A stretch of 64,000 bases of DNA from Bifidobacterium sp. ESL0775. Lineage in GTDB: Bacteria; Actinomycetota; Actinomycetes; Actinomycetales; Bifidobacteriaceae. Both the position numbers and the translations under genes were made by a program. Below are positions 22,780-31,531 of the stretch, in pieces; position 1 is the stretch's first letter, and each line of letters begins with the position of its first letter. The notes below the pieces were generated by a model. That model did no database searches. It was given only the letters and a program-made list of their open reading frames with translations, and was not told the DNA's origin. Location: NCBI RefSeq assembly GCF_029395475.1, contig NZ_CP113917.1, positions 310,001 through 374,000 of the forward strand. Direction: 5' to 3'.

Positions 22780-23460
22780 CTATTTCCCGTTACGCCGGTT
22801 CTGACGGCGGGTGACCAGCGCATCCGAGCCGCGCGTGCCGAGTGTCGAGATGACGGAACTGAACGCCGCCGAAACCGCCGCGAAAATGATGCTGGCGACG
22901 AAGCCTTGCTGGTTCGCGTCTTCGGCCGCGTCGCCGCCCGCCGGCCCGCGACGATTGGTGACGCGGCTGTCCCAAATGGTTTTGAATACCTTGCCGGCCA
23001 ACGCTCCCAGAACAGTAGGCATCACGATCTTGAAGATTTTGTCGCCCAAGGTGTCCGGGTCTTGCAAACGGTTCTGACGCATGGTGGCTACTTTCTGGTC
23101 GACGCGGTGAAGGCTTTCGACGATGCGGTCGGCCGACGAAGATGGATTGGAGGATGAGTTGGAAGCCGGATTGAAATCCGACGATGAGAATGACGATGAG
23201 GATGCCGGCGATGCCGTCACGGCAGCGAATGAGGATGCGGATGGCGATGACAACGGCGAAGATGGTGAAGACGGCGAAGATGACGAAGATGACGCTGGCA
23301 TTGACTTCGGCTGGCTTGAGGAAGGCGCTGCCGTGTCACCTGCTGAGTGGTTTTCGGACGATTCGGCAGGCATGAAAGAATCCCATGCGGGTGTGCCTGA
23401 ATCCCCGAAGGCCTTCTTCTCGGATTCCTCCACTGCGGTTTTGCTGTGTCGTGCGTGCAT
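22780..23460 (-). CDS. DUF4235 membrane protein with a long Ser-rich N-terminal extension
   Basis: The last 100 residues match the actinobacterial DUF4235 family: a DKIFKIVMPTVLGALAGKVFKTIWDS segment followed by a second hydrophobic helix FVASIIFAAVSAAFSSVIS and a basic tail. Two membrane spans are likely. Members are usually only about 100 residues, and the function of the family is unknown. Here about 126 residues of Ser/Pro/Ala low-complexity sequence precede the core. The start at 23460 lacks a clear ribosome site, and an inner ATG at 23082 would give a normal-sized protein. The extension may therefore be real or an overlong call. Confidence 0.7.
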   Translation of the reverse strand: MHARHSKTAVEESEKKAFGDSGTPAWDSFMPAESSENHSAGDTAAPSSSQPKSMPASSSSSSPSSPSSPLSSPSASSFAAVTASPASSSSFSSSDFNPASNSSSNPSSSADRIVESLHRVDQKVATMRQNRLQDPDTLGDKIFKIVMPTVLGALAGKVFKTIWDSRVTNRRGPAGGDAAEDANQQGFVASIIFAAVSAAFSSVISTLGTRGSDALVTRRQNRRNGK

Positions 23461-23644
23461 GTCTTCATGATAGACGGCGCACTGTCCGTGGCGATGCCGC
23501 GAAATCTTGGGTGGCAGATTATCCGTTTATGAAAGCGCTTAAGTGCGTGTGCCAAAGCCGGACATGAAGCAGATCCGCGCTTCGTTCCCGAATCGCGCCC
23601 GAGCGCTTTTTGCCCACGAGCGTAGCCTGAGTTAAAGTGGCGGT

Positions 23645-24343
23645 ATGAGTAATTTCCTTACTTCAGGCGAAGGGGCCTCGAAACCCGGTTATTTGGTATT
23701 GCTGCGCCATGGTCAGACGGCGTGGAGTCTCAGCGGACAGTACACAGGACGTACGGACGTGCCGTTGAATGAGGACGGCCGGCGGCAGGCGCTGGCTGGT
23801 GGCAAACGGTTGCGTGAGGTGTTTCCCGAGGGCTTCGGCCGCGGGCATATCTTTTCCAGTCCGTTGCGTCGTGCCAGCGAGACCGCGCAATTGGCCGGTT
23901 ATTCCGATTTTGAGACGCTTGACGATTTGATGGAATGGGATTATGGCGGTGCCGAGGGCCGCAGACGTGAGGAAGTGAGCGATATTTTAGGGCACGATTG
24001 GTGCGTTTGGGACGAAGGCCCCGAGATGCTGCCCGATACCATGGCGGGTGATTGGACCTGCACGCTTCCCAGCCGGGAGACGGTGGATGTCCACAATGGT
24101 CCCGGCGAAACCGTCGATGAGGCGGCCGCACGCGCGCGTCGCGTGATTGCCAAGGTGACCCCGCTGATCCTCGCCGGCCACAACGTCCTGCTCGTTGCAC
24201 ACGCCCACATCCTGCGCATCGTCACCACCCAATGGCTGCGTGCCGACCCCCATTCCGGTCGTCTGCTTCGCCTTGACACCGCCCATCACTCGGTCCTCGG
24301 CTACTACAAAGACGACCCCGTCATCGTCCGCTGGAATGTGTGA
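23645..24343 (+). CDS. Histidine phosphatase (phosphoglycerate mutase-like)
   Basis: 232-residue member of histidine phosphatase branch 1. The phosphorylated His lies in LLRHGQTAWSLSGQYTGRTDVPLNEDGR, Arg in SSPLRRASETAQLAG, Glu in LMEWDYGGAEG, and the second His in LLVAHAHILRIVT. Such proteins remove phosphate from small metabolites or proteins; the sequence looks closer to the phosphatases than to cofactor-dependent mutases. The exact substrate is unknown. No good ribosome site precedes ATG 23645, but TTGCCC (23610-23615) and TAAAGT (23633-23638) with 17-base spacing would place transcription start at or next to the ATG, suggesting a leaderless mRNA. Confidence 0.85.
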   Translation: MSNFLTSGEGASKPGYLVLLRHGQTAWSLSGQYTGRTDVPLNEDGRRQALAGGKRLREVFPEGFGRGHIFSSPLRRASETAQLAGYSDFETLDDLMEWDYGGAEGRRREEVSDILGHDWCVWDEGPEMLPDTMAGDWTCTLPSRETVDVHNGPGETVDEAAARARRVIAKVTPLILAGHNVLLVAHAHILRIVTTQWLRADPHSGRLLRLDTAHHSVLGYYKDDPVIVRWNV

Positions 24344-24382
24344 GTTGCGCTGTTTATAAACGTATTACGCATTGATATACGT

Positions 24383-24418
24383 GAGACCCGCAAAATCGGA
24401 AGTGATTCTGCGGGTCTC
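24383..24418. terminator. Bidirectional terminator between convergent genes
   Basis: GAGACCCGCA (24383-24392) and TGCGGGTCTC (24409-24418) pair perfectly, and inner AATC/GATT extends the stem. It separates the phosphatase (+) from the alpha-glucosidase (-). Confidence 0.85.
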
Positions 24419-24452
24419 AATCATTACGCGGGAATCGCGTAGGGCTCAGTAA

Positions 24453-26225
24453 TTACTTGTCGAGCAGGAGCCAGGCGCTCGCGTCTTGCGGCAAGCCGCC
24501 GTCGGCCGCAAGCTTGGCCGAGGTGAGCAGGATGCGGCCCTTGGGCAGGGCCACCGGGGCGGCGCCGAAGTTGGTGACGCTGGTGAATGTGGCGGCTGAG
24601 CCCTGATAGGTGGCCGGGCGCGTGTAGGCGATGACGTCGTCGCCCAAGTCGAGCCAATCGAAGCTCTCATAATCGCCGGTGGCGGTCAGCAGCTCGGCAC
24701 GGTCCTTCATTGCCGAACGGTAAAGCGTCAGCATCGAAGTGGGGTCGTTGGCCTCCTTGTCGGCCGCGAAGTCCTTGAACCACAAGGGCTGCGGCAGGTG
24801 TGGCGCCTCGGAGGGCGTGCCATCGGCCTTGGTCGCCGGCGAGAAGCCGAACGAGGCGCCCTCGCCGAAGTCCTTGTCCCAGGAAGCCGGCTTCGGCTCA
24901 TCGCCCGCGGTCCACGGCAGCGGCACACGGCAGCCGTCGCGGCCCTTGTCGGTGGCACTTTGGCTGGTACGCGTCGCGTTCGGATCCTCAAGACGGTTCC
25001 ACGGGATATTCGGCACCTCGAAGAGCCCGAGCTCCTCGCCCTGATAGACGTAGACGGAACCGGGCAGGCCCATTTCCATCAACACCGCGGCGCGGGCGCG
25101 ACGGGTGCCCAACTCGCGGTTTTCGAAATAGGTCTTGCCGTCGCGCAGCAGCCAGTCCTTGGCGAGCTGGTGCTTGTCGCTCGAGGCAACCTGCGGCAGG
25201 CCATAGCGCGTGGGGACACGCGGAAGGTCGTGGTTGCTCATCACCCAAGTGGAGGTGGAGCCGTTGGTGCGCGACGCGGAATCGAGCCCCTCGGTGATGG
25301 CGGCGCGCATGTCGTCGACGGTCCAGTTGGCCTTGGCGAACTCGAAGTTGAAGACCTGCCCGAGCTCGTCCATGGAGGCGTAAAGGTACTGGTGCTCGGG
25401 GATCACCCAAGCCTCGGCCACCGCGAAACGCGGCGGATTGTACTCGTTGAAGACCTGGCGCCATTCCTTGTAGATGTCGTGGACCTCCGGGCGGTCCCAC
25501 ATCGGGCTGCGGCCGTCGCGATTCTCCTGGGCCTGCACACTGAACTCCGCGCCCAGCTTCTCCAGCGATTCGGAATCGAAGTCCTTGGCCAGGCCGTGCG
25601 CCACATCGATGCGGAATCCGTCGACGCCGTGGTCGCTCCAGAAGCGGAACGTCTTCTTGAACTCCTCGTGGATGTCCGGGTTCTTCCAGTTGACGTCAGG
25701 CTGCTCGGCGGCGAAGATGTGGAAATACCACTGGCCGTCGTCGACGCGCTTCCAGGCCGGGCCGCCGAAGAGCGACTGCCAGTCGTTCGGCGGCAGCTCG
25801 CCGTTCTTGCCGCGCCCCTCGCGGAAGATGTAGCGGTCGCGTGCGGCCGATCCGCGCCCGGCCTTGAGCGCCTCCTGGAAGAAGCGGTGCTTGTCGGAGG
25901 TGTGGTTCGGCACGATGTCGACGATGATCTTAAGGCCGGCCTTGTGCGCGGCGGCGACCATCTGGTCGAAGTCGTCCATTGTCCCCAGCCGCGGGTCGAC
26001 GTTGCGGTAATCGATGACGTCGTAACCGCCGTCGGCCAGCTCGGAGGGGTAGAACGGCGAGAGCCAGACTGCGTCCAGGCCCAGGCCCTTGAGGTAGTCC
26101 ATCTTCTCGGTGATGCCCGCGATGTCGCCGAGCCCGTCTCCGTTCACGTCCTTGAAGCTGCGTGGGTAGATCTGATAGACGACGGCTTGCTTCCACCAGT
26201 CGTCGCGTGTGTTGTTAGCGGTCAT
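24453..26225 (-). CDS. GH13 alpha-glucosidase (oligo-1,6-glucosidase type)
   Basis: 590-residue intracellular alpha-glucosidase of family GH13, acting on short alpha-glucosides such as isomalto-oligosaccharides, maltose or sucrose. Barrel motifs in order: WWKQAVVYQIYPRSF at the N-terminus, IVDIVPNHTS (region I), GFRIDVAHGL with the nucleophile Asp (II), VAEAWVIPE with the acid/base Glu (III), and WVMSNHDLPR with the third Asp (IV). The start is ATG 26225, after AAGAAAGG; the longer frame to 26270 lacks a ribosome site. No signal peptide. A divergent-site LacI gene lies upstream on the same strand, and two LacI-type boxes stand between them. Bifidobacterial AglA/AglB enzymes are the nearest analogues known to me. 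Confidence 0.93.
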   Translation of the reverse strand: MTANNTRDDWWKQAVVYQIYPRSFKDVNGDGLGDIAGITEKMDYLKGLGLDAVWLSPFYPSELADGGYDVIDYRNVDPRLGTMDDFDQMVAAAHKAGLKIIVDIVPNHTSDKHRFFQEALKAGRGSAARDRYIFREGRGKNGELPPNDWQSLFGGPAWKRVDDGQWYFHIFAAEQPDVNWKNPDIHEEFKKTFRFWSDHGVDGFRIDVAHGLAKDFDSESLEKLGAEFSVQAQENRDGRSPMWDRPEVHDIYKEWRQVFNEYNPPRFAVAEAWVIPEHQYLYASMDELGQVFNFEFAKANWTVDDMRAAITEGLDSASRTNGSTSTWVMSNHDLPRVPTRYGLPQVASSDKHQLAKDWLLRDGKTYFENRELGTRRARAAVLMEMGLPGSVYVYQGEELGLFEVPNIPWNRLEDPNATRTSQSATDKGRDGCRVPLPWTAGDEPKPASWDKDFGEGASFGFSPATKADGTPSEAPHLPQPLWFKDFAADKEANDPTSMLTLYRSAMKDRAELLTATGDYESFDWLDLGDDVIAYTRPATYQGSAATFTSVTNFGAAPVALPKGRILLTSAKLAADGGLPQDASAWLLLDK

Positions 26226-26277
26226 GTTTGCCTTTCTTGGGTTTCCGATACGTTCCGTCTCAATAAACATTGATTAT

Positions 26278-26291
26278 TGACAACGTTAGCA
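26278..26291. promoter_or_regulatory. LacI-type operator box 1 for the GH13 gene
   Basis: TGACAACGTTAGCA matches the consensus TGNNANCGNTNNCA at all eight fixed positions. It lies 53 bases upstream of the GH13 start codon. Confidence 0.65.
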
Positions 26292-26343
26292 TGGAATCAT
26301 CACTTTATCGGTTTGACTCGCGGATTCATTGCAATTTTATTAT

Positions 26344-26357
26344 TGATTACGTTGTCA
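26344..26357. promoter_or_regulatory. LacI-type operator box 2 for the GH13 gene
   Basis: TGATTACGTTGTCA matches seven of eight fixed consensus positions. Together with box 1 (66 bases away) it brackets the probable promoter between the LacI stop and the GH13 start. Confidence 0.55.
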
Positions 26358-26398
26358 GTAACATTCAGCCTGTGAGGTGTATGGCGTTATTAAAGGGT

Positions 26399-27697
26399 TT
26401 ACGCCCTGCCGCGGTAGGCGGGAGTGGGCACATAGGCGAAGGATGAAGCCTTCGGCGAAACCGGAGCGACCGAGGAGGTGCGTTCGCGTCGCAGCTCATC
26501 CGGGGATGCTTCCGCCGCGTCCGCTGCGGCCAGCGGTGCCGTGGTGTCGCGCAGCATGAGTTGCACCGGGAAGACCTGATAAGGATTCCCGTCAGATGAT
26601 TCGGGGGATGGCCAGCCGCTGGCTGCCTCGGCTGCTTTGACTGCCTCGTCTGCCGGAGGTTCCTGATGGCTGTCTTCGCCTTGGTCCTGTTTCGCGGTGG
26701 CGGTGCCCGATGCGCGATCTTCGGATTGGCCTGCGTCCGCAAGGCTTGCCGTCGTGTCCTCCGCCTTGTTGTCCATGGCCGACAAGGTCTTACGGGCCGC
26801 TTCGGCGCCGATTTCGAAGGGGTCTTGGTGCAGTGTGGTCAAGCCGATCGCGGAGGCGAGCTCGATGTCGTCGAACCCGATGGCGGACAGGTCGCGCGGG
26901 ACCTCGCGGCCATAGCGGTGCAGCCGGTAGAGTATCGGCAGCGCCGTCTCGTCCTTGATGAAGCAGACCGCCGTGAGCCGCGGCCGCGAGGTCAGAATCG
27001 CGTTGATGGCCTGGTCGCAGAATTGCGGGCCGGCATCGAAGAGCAGGACCTGCGGGCGCACGTCGCCATGCTGTGCGCAGGCGTCGCGAAACCCCTGCAG
27101 GCGCGACTCCGCGCTGTAATGCAACTGCCGGTGGCTGTATTCACCGATGTAACCGATGTCGCGGTGCCCGAGTGCCGCCAGATGGTCGACGGCGGTGTGC
27201 ATGGCGCCCTTGTCGTCGATGCCGACGGTGGCGTCGAAGCCGACCGGTGAGGGCACGTTGATGCCCACGATCGGCACGTGCATGGTTTTGAGGCGCGAGA
27301 CCTCCTCCGGGTCGATGTCGAAGGAATCGACGATGACGGCGTCCACATTGCGGCGCACCGGCAGGTCCATGAAGAACTCGCGGCGCTCGGCTGTGGTGGT
27401 CATCCTGAACACCGAGATGTCGTATCCTGCCGGGTGGAAGACCGAATCGAGGCCGGCGAAAGCGTGCGCGTCGAACCACGTCGACACCCCGTCGCTGGTA
27501 AGCAAGGCGATGCGCATGGTCTGCCCGCTTTTGAGCGCCGCCGCGGAACGTGAGATATGGAATCCGAGTTTTTCGGCGGCCTGCGTCACTTTCGTGCGCG
27601 TCCGAGGCGCGACGAGCTCCGGCTTGGTAAATGTGCGGGAGACGGTGGAGATCGAGACCCCCGCCGCCCGCGCGACCTCCCTGATGTCTGTTGCCAT
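26399..27697 (-). CDS. LacI-family transcriptional regulator with a low-complexity insertion
   Basis: 432 residues. The helix-turn-helix is at residues 3-25 (DIREVARAAGVSISTVSRTF) with hinge ISRSAAALKSG, followed by a periplasmic-binding-protein-like sugar-sensing domain (VGINVPSPVGFDATVGIDDKGAM, LSAIGFDDIELASAIGLTTLHQDP). ATG 27697 follows AAAGGCGG; the longer frame to 27874 is not supported. About 60 residues rich in Ala, Glu, Ser and Asp (309-371) interrupt the loop just before the final strand (YQVFPVQLMLRDTTAP). It lies between and probably controls the GH13 gene downstream and the divergent GH31 gene. The effector sugar is not known. Confidence 0.92.
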   Translation of the reverse strand: MATDIREVARAAGVSISTVSRTFTKPELVAPRTRTKVTQAAEKLGFHISRSAAALKSGQTMRIALLTSDGVSTWFDAHAFAGLDSVFHPAGYDISVFRMTTTAERREFFMDLPVRRNVDAVIVDSFDIDPEEVSRLKTMHVPIVGINVPSPVGFDATVGIDDKGAMHTAVDHLAALGHRDIGYIGEYSHRQLHYSAESRLQGFRDACAQHGDVRPQVLLFDAGPQFCDQAINAILTSRPRLTAVCFIKDETALPILYRLHRYGREVPRDLSAIGFDDIELASAIGLTTLHQDPFEIGAEAARKTLSAMDNKAEDTTASLADAGQSEDRASGTATAKQDQGEDSHQEPPADEAVKAAEAASGWPSPESSDGNPYQVFPVQLMLRDTTAPLAAADAAEASPDELRRERTSSVAPVSPKASSFAYVPTPAYRGRA

Positions 27698-27840
27698 GCG
27701 TCCGCCTTTGTGTTGTTTGTACTCATTATATGGTCGGTGGCGCCGTTCTGGAATCGTTGGTGGACGCGCGCGAAGTTTTCGGTGGTGTGGCGATGAGTCG
27801 TGCTCATGTCGCATTGAACAAGACGAAGTAAGCAAATTTT

Positions 27841-27854
27841 CGCAAACGCTAGCA
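27841..27854. promoter_or_regulatory. LacI-type box upstream of the GH31 gene (distal)
   Basis: CGCAAACGCTAGCA, seven of eight consensus positions, 135 bases before the GH31 start. Confidence 0.5.
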
Positions 27855-27879
27855 AAAGTTTTGAGTACTGACAATTCAG

Positions 27880-27895
27880 TGTAAATTGATTTACA
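27880..27895. promoter_or_regulatory. Palindrome in the LacI/GH31 intergenic region
   Basis: TGTAAAT-TG-ATTTACA, perfect 7-bp arms with a 2-base spacer. It differs from the LacI boxes, so a second regulator may bind here. Confidence 0.45.
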
Positions 27896-27919
27896 TTCGA
27901 CACGCTTTGAACGATTTTA

Positions 27920-27933
27920 TGCAAGCGCTGTCA
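27920..27933. promoter_or_regulatory. LacI-type box upstream of the GH31 gene (proximal)
   Basis: TGCAAGCGCTGTCA matches all eight fixed positions of TGNNANCGNTNNCA. It is 79 bases from the distal box and 56 bases before the start codon. Confidence 0.65.
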
Positions 27934-27988
27934 TTATCGTGCTTTAAAATAATTACTTGTTATCTTGGCTTTTCAAAGGAGATTACGT

Positions 27989-30475
27989 ATGTCGGCATTC
28001 CCGCAACCAAGGACAAATCCGGCCATGGATCCAGCCGCCACCATTCAGGGGGATAAGTGGAGGATAGGCGTCATCACGGATTCATTGCTTCGTCTTGAAT
28101 GGCAGGAGCAAGGCGAATTCGAGGACAACGCGACGCAGGTTGTCGTCAACCGAAATTGGGGCGCCAAACCGCAATTCACCAAAATCGTCATCGACGGCCA
28201 ACTCGTCGTCGACACCCCCCATCTGCGCCTCACTTACGACATGGGTCCCTTCAGCAAGGAGGGCTTGAGCGTCGTCGCCAAGGGGATTCGCTATTCCCAG
28301 GCGAACACATGGAATTATGGCGATGCGCAATATGGCAATCTGGGCGGGACCGCGCGCACCCTCGACGGCGCCGACGGCGCGGTGCCCCTGGGCGATGGCG
28401 TGCTTTCGAAAAACGGATGGGCGGTCATCGACGACTCGAAGTCGAACCTCATCGCCGAAGTGCCGGAGGTCCGCGGGCAGAAGAACCCGTTCAAGACCTG
28501 GATCCAACCCCGTGCGCACGGCGGCATCGACATCTATGTTTTCGCTTACGGCCATCGCTACATCGACGCGATCGGCGATTTCTACCGGCTCACCGGCGAG
28601 ACGCCGCTGCTTCCCCGTTTCACGCTCGGCAATTGGTGGAGCCGTTACCACAAATACTCGGAATCCGAGTATCTGGACCTGATGGACCGCTTCGACCGGG
28701 AGAGGCTGCCGTTCACCACCGCGGTCATCGACATGGACTGGCACCGCGTCGACGACATCGACCCCAAGTATGGTTCCGGCTGGACCGGCTATTCGTGGAA
28801 CCGCAAGCTCTTTCCCGATCCGCCCCGGTTCCTTTCCGGTCTGCACAAGCGCGGCATGAAAGTGACGCTGAACGTCCATCCCCGCGATGGCATCCGTGGT
28901 TACGAGGACCAGTACGCCGAAGTCGCCACGGCCATGGGCATCGACCCCAAAAGCGATCTGCCGGTCAGCTTCGACCTGACCAGCTCGAAATTCATGCAGG
29001 CGTATTTCAAGCTGCACCACCAGCTGGAAGACGAAGGCGTCGATTTCTGGTGGCTGGATTGGCAGCAGGGCGGCGTGACCAGGCAGAAGGGCTTGGACCC
29101 GCTGTGGATGCTCAACCACCTGCACTACTTGGATTCCGCGCGTGACGGCCGATGGCCGTTGACCTTCTCCCGTTTCGCCGGCCCCGGTTCGCATCGTTAC
29201 CCGGTGGGCTTCTCCGGCGACACGATCGTCACCTGGAAATCGTTGCAATTCCAGCCTTATTTCACCGCCACGGCCAGCAATATCGGCTATGGCTGGTGGA
29301 GCCACGACATCGGCGGCCACATGTTCGGCTTCCGCGACGAGCAGCTGGAGGCGCGCTGGTACCAGCTGGGCGCGTTCAGCCCAATCAACCGCTTGCATTC
29401 CACGGAATCCCCGTTCAACGGCAAGGAACCTTGGAATTTCCATCCGGGGGTCAGGGAGGCCATGTCGGACGCGTTGCGCCTGCGGCAGGAGCTCATCCCG
29501 TACCTCTACACGATGAACTGGCGCGCGCACGCGCAGGGTCGGCCTTTGGTCGAACCGATGTATTGGCAGAGCCCGGAGAACCTTGAGGCGTATAGCGTAC
29601 CCAACGAGTTCAGGTTCGGCACCGAGCTCATCGCGGCGCCGATCACCGAGCCTATGGACGATTCCGCCCAGCGGGCCAAAGCCGATGTCTGGCTTCCGCA
29701 GGGGACTTGGTTCGATTTCTTCACCGGGCGCAGGTACGAGGCCAAGAACGCGATGGGCCGCAAGCTCGAAGCCTGGCGTGGCCTGCAGAGCATGCCGGTG
29801 TTCGCCAAGGCAGGCGCCATCGTGCCGATGCAAGCGCTTGATTCCGACAACGGTCGCATCAATTCCGTCGATAATCCGCGCCATCTGCGCGTGCTGGTCT
29901 TCCCCGGCGCCGACGGCTCCTTCGACCTTTACGAGGATGACGGCATCCACGACGATGGTTCCGTATCGGCCGTCACGGCAATCCGTTACGAGTCCGCCCT
30001 CGAAGGCGGCAAAGGCTCGCGCCTGAGCATCACGCGCCCGACAGGACGGCCGGAATGTCTTCCGGAGTCTCGTAGCTGGACTTTCGTCTTCCGCGGCGTC
30101 AAGCAGGGCAACGTTGCCGCGGTCAGCGTCGACGGGGCCAAAGTCGATGCGGATTGCGAATACGACGAGCGAACCTCAAGCCTGAGCGTGCGCGTCAACG
30201 AGGTCTCCCAAGGCGCCAAGATTCGTGTCGATTTCGCCCGCCAGCTTGCCTACGCCGCGGATGGTTGCCTTGAAGACGCCTACCAAGTCCTTTATGACGC
30301 CCAGATCGGGTATCGCGCCAAGGACACCGCCTTCCCCATCCTCAAGCAGTACGGCAAATACGCGCTTCCCTCGCTCTACAGCATGGGTGCCGGAAAGGCC
30401 GTTTCGGACGACACCTACCTTCCCGATGCCGTGATCCGCGCCGTCGCGGAACATCTCCTGCGCGTCGAGGAGTAA
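27989..30475 (+). CDS. GH31 glycosidase (alpha-glucosidase-like)
   Basis: 828-residue family GH31 enzyme. After an N-terminal beta domain, the barrel shows RFTLGNWWSRYHKYSE, TTAVIDMDWHRVDD, the nucleophile Asp in FWWLDWQQGG and the probable acid/base Asp in PVGFSGDTIVTW. The family hallmark GYGWWSHDIGGH and the C-terminal beta domains follow (PVFAKAGAIVPM, FDLYEDDG). GH31 members release terminal alpha-glucose or alpha-xylose; specificity cannot be read here. ATG 27989 has an excellent AAAGGAGA (27975-27982), and the longer frame to 27965 is rejected. No signal peptide, so cytosolic. Likely controlled by the divergent LacI protein. A hairpin terminator follows at 30494-30528. Confidence 0.93.
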   Translation: MSAFPQPRTNPAMDPAATIQGDKWRIGVITDSLLRLEWQEQGEFEDNATQVVVNRNWGAKPQFTKIVIDGQLVVDTPHLRLTYDMGPFSKEGLSVVAKGIRYSQANTWNYGDAQYGNLGGTARTLDGADGAVPLGDGVLSKNGWAVIDDSKSNLIAEVPEVRGQKNPFKTWIQPRAHGGIDIYVFAYGHRYIDAIGDFYRLTGETPLLPRFTLGNWWSRYHKYSESEYLDLMDRFDRERLPFTTAVIDMDWHRVDDIDPKYGSGWTGYSWNRKLFPDPPRFLSGLHKRGMKVTLNVHPRDGIRGYEDQYAEVATAMGIDPKSDLPVSFDLTSSKFMQAYFKLHHQLEDEGVDFWWLDWQQGGVTRQKGLDPLWMLNHLHYLDSARDGRWPLTFSRFAGPGSHRYPVGFSGDTIVTWKSLQFQPYFTATASNIGYGWWSHDIGGHMFGFRDEQLEARWYQLGAFSPINRLHSTESPFNGKEPWNFHPGVREAMSDALRLRQELIPYLYTMNWRAHAQGRPLVEPMYWQSPENLEAYSVPNEFRFGTELIAAPITEPMDDSAQRAKADVWLPQGTWFDFFTGRRYEAKNAMGRKLEAWRGLQSMPVFAKAGAIVPMQALDSDNGRINSVDNPRHLRVLVFPGADGSFDLYEDDGIHDDGSVSAVTAIRYESALEGGKGSRLSITRPTGRPECLPESRSWTFVFRGVKQGNVAAVSVDGAKVDADCEYDERTSSLSVRVNEVSQGAKIRVDFARQLAYAADGCLEDAYQVLYDAQIGYRAKDTAFPILKQYGKYALPSLYSMGAGKAVSDDTYLPDAVIRAVAEHLLRVEE

Positions 30476-30493
30476 GTAAGAACAGATTGGGTG

Positions 30494-30530
30494 AATGGGA
30501 CGTTGGTACAATACGCCGGCGTCCCATTTG
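30494..30530 (+). terminator. Terminator after the GH31 gene
   Basis: AATGGGACG (30494-30502) pairs with CGTCCCATT (30520-30528) across a 17-base loop. Confidence 0.7.
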
Positions 30531-30630
30531 CTATCTATTGATTGATAAAGTGGTTACCGTTCATTGGCGAACGTATAAACCGTTCCGGACTGTTCCAAAC
30601 GCTCCAAGCCACCAGACGCACTCCATACGA

Positions 30631-30669
30631 AAACGCCTCCATACGTAACGCATACGTATGGAGGCGTTT
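30631..30669 (-). terminator. Strong hairpin terminator between convergent units
   Basis: 17-bp perfect arms AAACGCCTCCATACGTA (30631-30647) and its complement (30653-30669) with a 5-base loop. It lies 26 bases after the stop of the permease gene on the minus strand. Confidence 0.88.
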
Positions 30670-30694
30670 CCTTTGTATTGAACCTTCTGTGGCT

Positions 30695-31531
30695 TCAGCC
30701 CTTCACAGCACCTGCGGCGATGCCGCCGATGATGTACTTCTGGCAGAGCACGTAGAAGATCATGATGGGGATGATCGCCAGCACGAGGCAGGCCATCATC
30801 GCGCCCATATCCACGGTTCCATACCCGCCGCGCAGGTACTGGATCGTGATCGGGATGGTCTTGAAGCGTTGCATATCGAGCGTCAGGTACGGCAGCAGGT
30901 AGTCGTTCCACACCCACATGGTCTCAAGGATGGCCACGGAGATGATGGTCGGCTTCATCATGGGGACCACGATGGTGAAGAAAGTGCGCAGCGTGCTGGC
31001 GCCGTCGATCATCGCGGCCTCCTCGATTTCCTGCGGGATCGACTTGACCACACCGGTGAAGATGAACACCGGCAGGCCCGCGCCGAAGCCCAGATAGATG
31101 AACCACAAGCCCCAAGGGGTGTTCAGGTTGCTCATATCGGCCAGTTTCGAGAGTGGGTACATCACCATCTGGAACGGGACGATCATGTCCAAGAGGAAGA
31201 ACACGTAGATGAACTTGGCGAACACGGTGTTGACGCGCACGATCCACCAGGCGCACATCGAGGTGCAGATGAGGATGAACACGACCGTGCCGAGTGTGAT
31301 GATCAGCGACCACAGGAAGCTGGAGAAGAAGCTGGTTTTCGCGATGCCATCAGTGTAATTGCTCAAACCCGCGTTCATCTTCCCGGTGGGGAGTTTGAAC
31401 GTGTCGGTGGAGATGAAGACCTTCTTCTTGAAGGAGTTGATCAGCACCAGAACGATGGGGAAGATCCATGCCAGCGAGATGATGGCGAACAGGGTGGTCC
31501 AGAACGGACCATGCTTGATTTTCGTGTTCAT
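30695..31531 (-). CDS. Sugar ABC transporter permease, MalG-like (system 1)
   Basis: 278-residue inner component of a carbohydrate-uptake (CUT1) ABC importer. It has six predicted membrane helices and the cytoplasmic EAA loop EEAAMIDGASTLRTFFTIVVPMMKP that docks the ATPase. It starts at ATG 31531, overlapping the stop of the MalF-like gene by four bases (ATGA), so translation is coupled. It is paralogous to 41449-42285 over its whole length. No ATPase gene is present; many bifidobacterial and Gram-positive CUT1 systems share one genome-encoded MsmK-type ATPase. It forms an operon with the upstream permease and binding-protein genes. Confidence 0.92.
   Translation of the reverse strand: MNTKIKHGPFWTTLFAIISLAWIFPIVLVLINSFKKKVFISTDTFKLPTGKMNAGLSNYTDGIAKTSFFSSFLWSLIITLGTVVFILICTSMCAWWIVRVNTVFAKFIYVFFLLDMIVPFQMVMYPLSKLADMSNLNTPWGLWFIYLGFGAGLPVFIFTGVVKSIPQEIEEAAMIDGASTLRTFFTIVVPMMKPTIISVAILETMWVWNDYLLPYLTLDMQRFKTIPITIQYLRGGYGTVDMGAMMACLVLAIIPIMIFYVLCQKYIIGGIAAGAVKG

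Noticed and set aside
23123..23470. Highly acidic 115-codon plus-strand frame
   Set aside because: Opposite the Ser-rich part of the DUF4235 gene, with no ribosome site; the acidic residues come from the complement of Ser codons.
24798..26273. 491-codon plus-strand frame opposite the GH13 gene
   Set aside because: Shadow of the alpha-glucosidase; the minus-strand frame has all four GH13 motifs and a ribosome site.
28082..29950. 622-codon minus-strand frame opposite the GH31 gene
   Set aside because: Antisense shadow created by GC-rich codon use; the plus frame is clearly GH31.
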